A stretch of DNA of 6,619 bases from an uncultured Kroppenstedtia sp. (GTDB taxonomy: Bacteria > Bacillota > Bacilli > Thermoactinomycetales > DSM-45169): NCBI GenBank assembly GCA_959600065.1, contig CAUGKZ010000096.1, positions 1-6,619 of the forward strand, given 5' to 3'. A model generated the notes under the pieces. It ran no database searches. It was not told where the DNA came from and was given only the letters and a program-made list of their open reading frames with translations. The translations under genes and the position numbers were made by a program. The stretch's first letter is position 1; every line of letters starts with the position of its first letter. Below are positions 6,356 to 6,619 of the stretch, piece by piece.

Positions 6356-6364
6356 CACCTCCTC
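6356..6364 (-). promoter_or_regulatory. strong ribosome binding site selecting the TTG start
   Basis: GAGGAGGTG on the complement is a near-perfect anti-16S match. Its core AGGAGG lies nine bases before the TTG at 6348, a normal spacing for Bacillota. This decides the start of the 122-residue gene against the ATG 48 bases upstream. Confidence 0.8.
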
Positions 6365-6453
6365 GGATGGATGCAATCTGTGTGCCGGCGTCCCATATAT
6401 CATAGTTGTATGTGGAGATACAGGCTTTGCACATGACAAACACCCAATATCCC

Positions 6454-6497
6454 AAAAAAGGGGCAGACGCCTAGACGCGGGGTTGTCCCAGCTAGGC
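6454..6497 (-). terminator. weak terminator-like hairpin for leftward transcription
   Basis: GCCTAG (6469-6474) pairs with CTAGGC (6492-6497), with an inner GGG/CCC. Read leftward, the stem is followed after about nine bases by six Ts (complement of A-run 6454-6459). The gap between stem and T-run is longer than usual. It could end a leftward transcript coming from beyond the right edge. Confidence 0.3.
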
Positions 6498-6564
6498 TGT
6501 TGATGAACCAAAACGAGCGGTGGGGAGGGGCAAGGGAGTCCTGTGCTACCCAAGCGATCTTTAT

Positions 6565-6618
6565 GCGCCACAGGCACTACAATCTGGAATCAAGGAAGCG
6601 CCGCAGACACTACAATCT
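6565..6618. repeat. two copies of a 21-base direct repeat with 33-base period at the window edge
   Basis: Bases 6565-6585 and 6598-6618 match at 19 of 21 positions, ending in CACTACAATCT in both. The 33-base period equals 11 codons; one rightward frame, open from the TAG at 6493-6495 to the edge, reads APQ(A/T)LQS in each copy. The array may continue outside the window. No gene start with a ribosome site was found for it. Confidence 0.6.
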
Positions 6619-6619
6619 A

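Larger units (their letters stand above)
6349..6619. other. right-hand 271-base stretch without a supported gene
   Basis: It holds the ribosome site and possible -10 of the leftward 122-residue gene, the weak hairpin with T-run, and the 33-base-period repeat. An ATG at 6503 opens a rightward frame to the edge but has no ribosome site, and a second frame is open from 6496. Neither is strong enough to call a gene. The segment could be the edge of a dispersed repeat. Confidence 0.5.

Noticed and set aside
6349..6396. ATG start at 6396 for the 122-residue protein
   Set aside because: A strong ribosome site lies downstream of it and fits the TTG at 6348; the extra residues (MGRRHTDCIHPRRCGS) look non-coding.
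6311..6577. Leftward 88-codon open frame overlapping the start of the 122-residue gene
   Set aside because: It has no ribosome site and a Pro/Ser-rich random-looking composition, and it crosses the repeat, the hairpin and the ribosome site of the real gene.

Overview
The window looks like chromosomal DNA from an endospore-forming Bacillota of roughly 50% GC. A gamma-type small acid-soluble spore protein, an AprX-type intracellular subtilase and a PbpA-type class B penicillin-binding protein occur together, and this gene content would fit Thermoactinomycetaceae or a relative. The family assignment is an inference from gene content and base composition, not from a database comparison. No phage, integrase, transposase, CRISPR, tRNA or rRNA is visible.

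The order is: the 3' part of a gamma-type spore protein gene (+, 1-193) with a strong intrinsic terminator; a penicillin-binding protein 2 gene (-, 333-2309); a 598-base gene-free stretch (2310-2907) with inverted repeats and the likely aprX control region; an aprX-like serine protease gene (+, 2908-4203); a second subtilase gene (-, 4193-5338) whose 3' end overlaps that of aprX by 11 bases; an 80-base divergent spacer; a 174-residue charged protein of unknown function (+, 5419-5943); a hairpin filling a 36-base convergent spacer; a 122-residue protein of unknown function starting at TTG (-, 5980-6348); and a right-hand stretch (6349-6619) with a hairpin and a 33-base-period repeat that runs into the window edge.

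Every neighbouring gene pair switches strand (+ - + - + -), so there are no operons here and each gene is probably transcribed alone. The known functions are spore core protein storage (SspE), cell-wall transpeptidation (PBP2) and cytoplasmic proteolysis by two different subtilases that lack signal peptides. The last four genes form a compact block with almost no spacer DNA. The two unknown proteins share a short DLIN-type motif, which is the best lead to something undescribed. I see no convincing evidence of a complete new system; the most checkable oddities are the aprX upstream dyads, the split inverted repeat before pbpA, the tail-to-tail subtilase pair and the DLIN motif.
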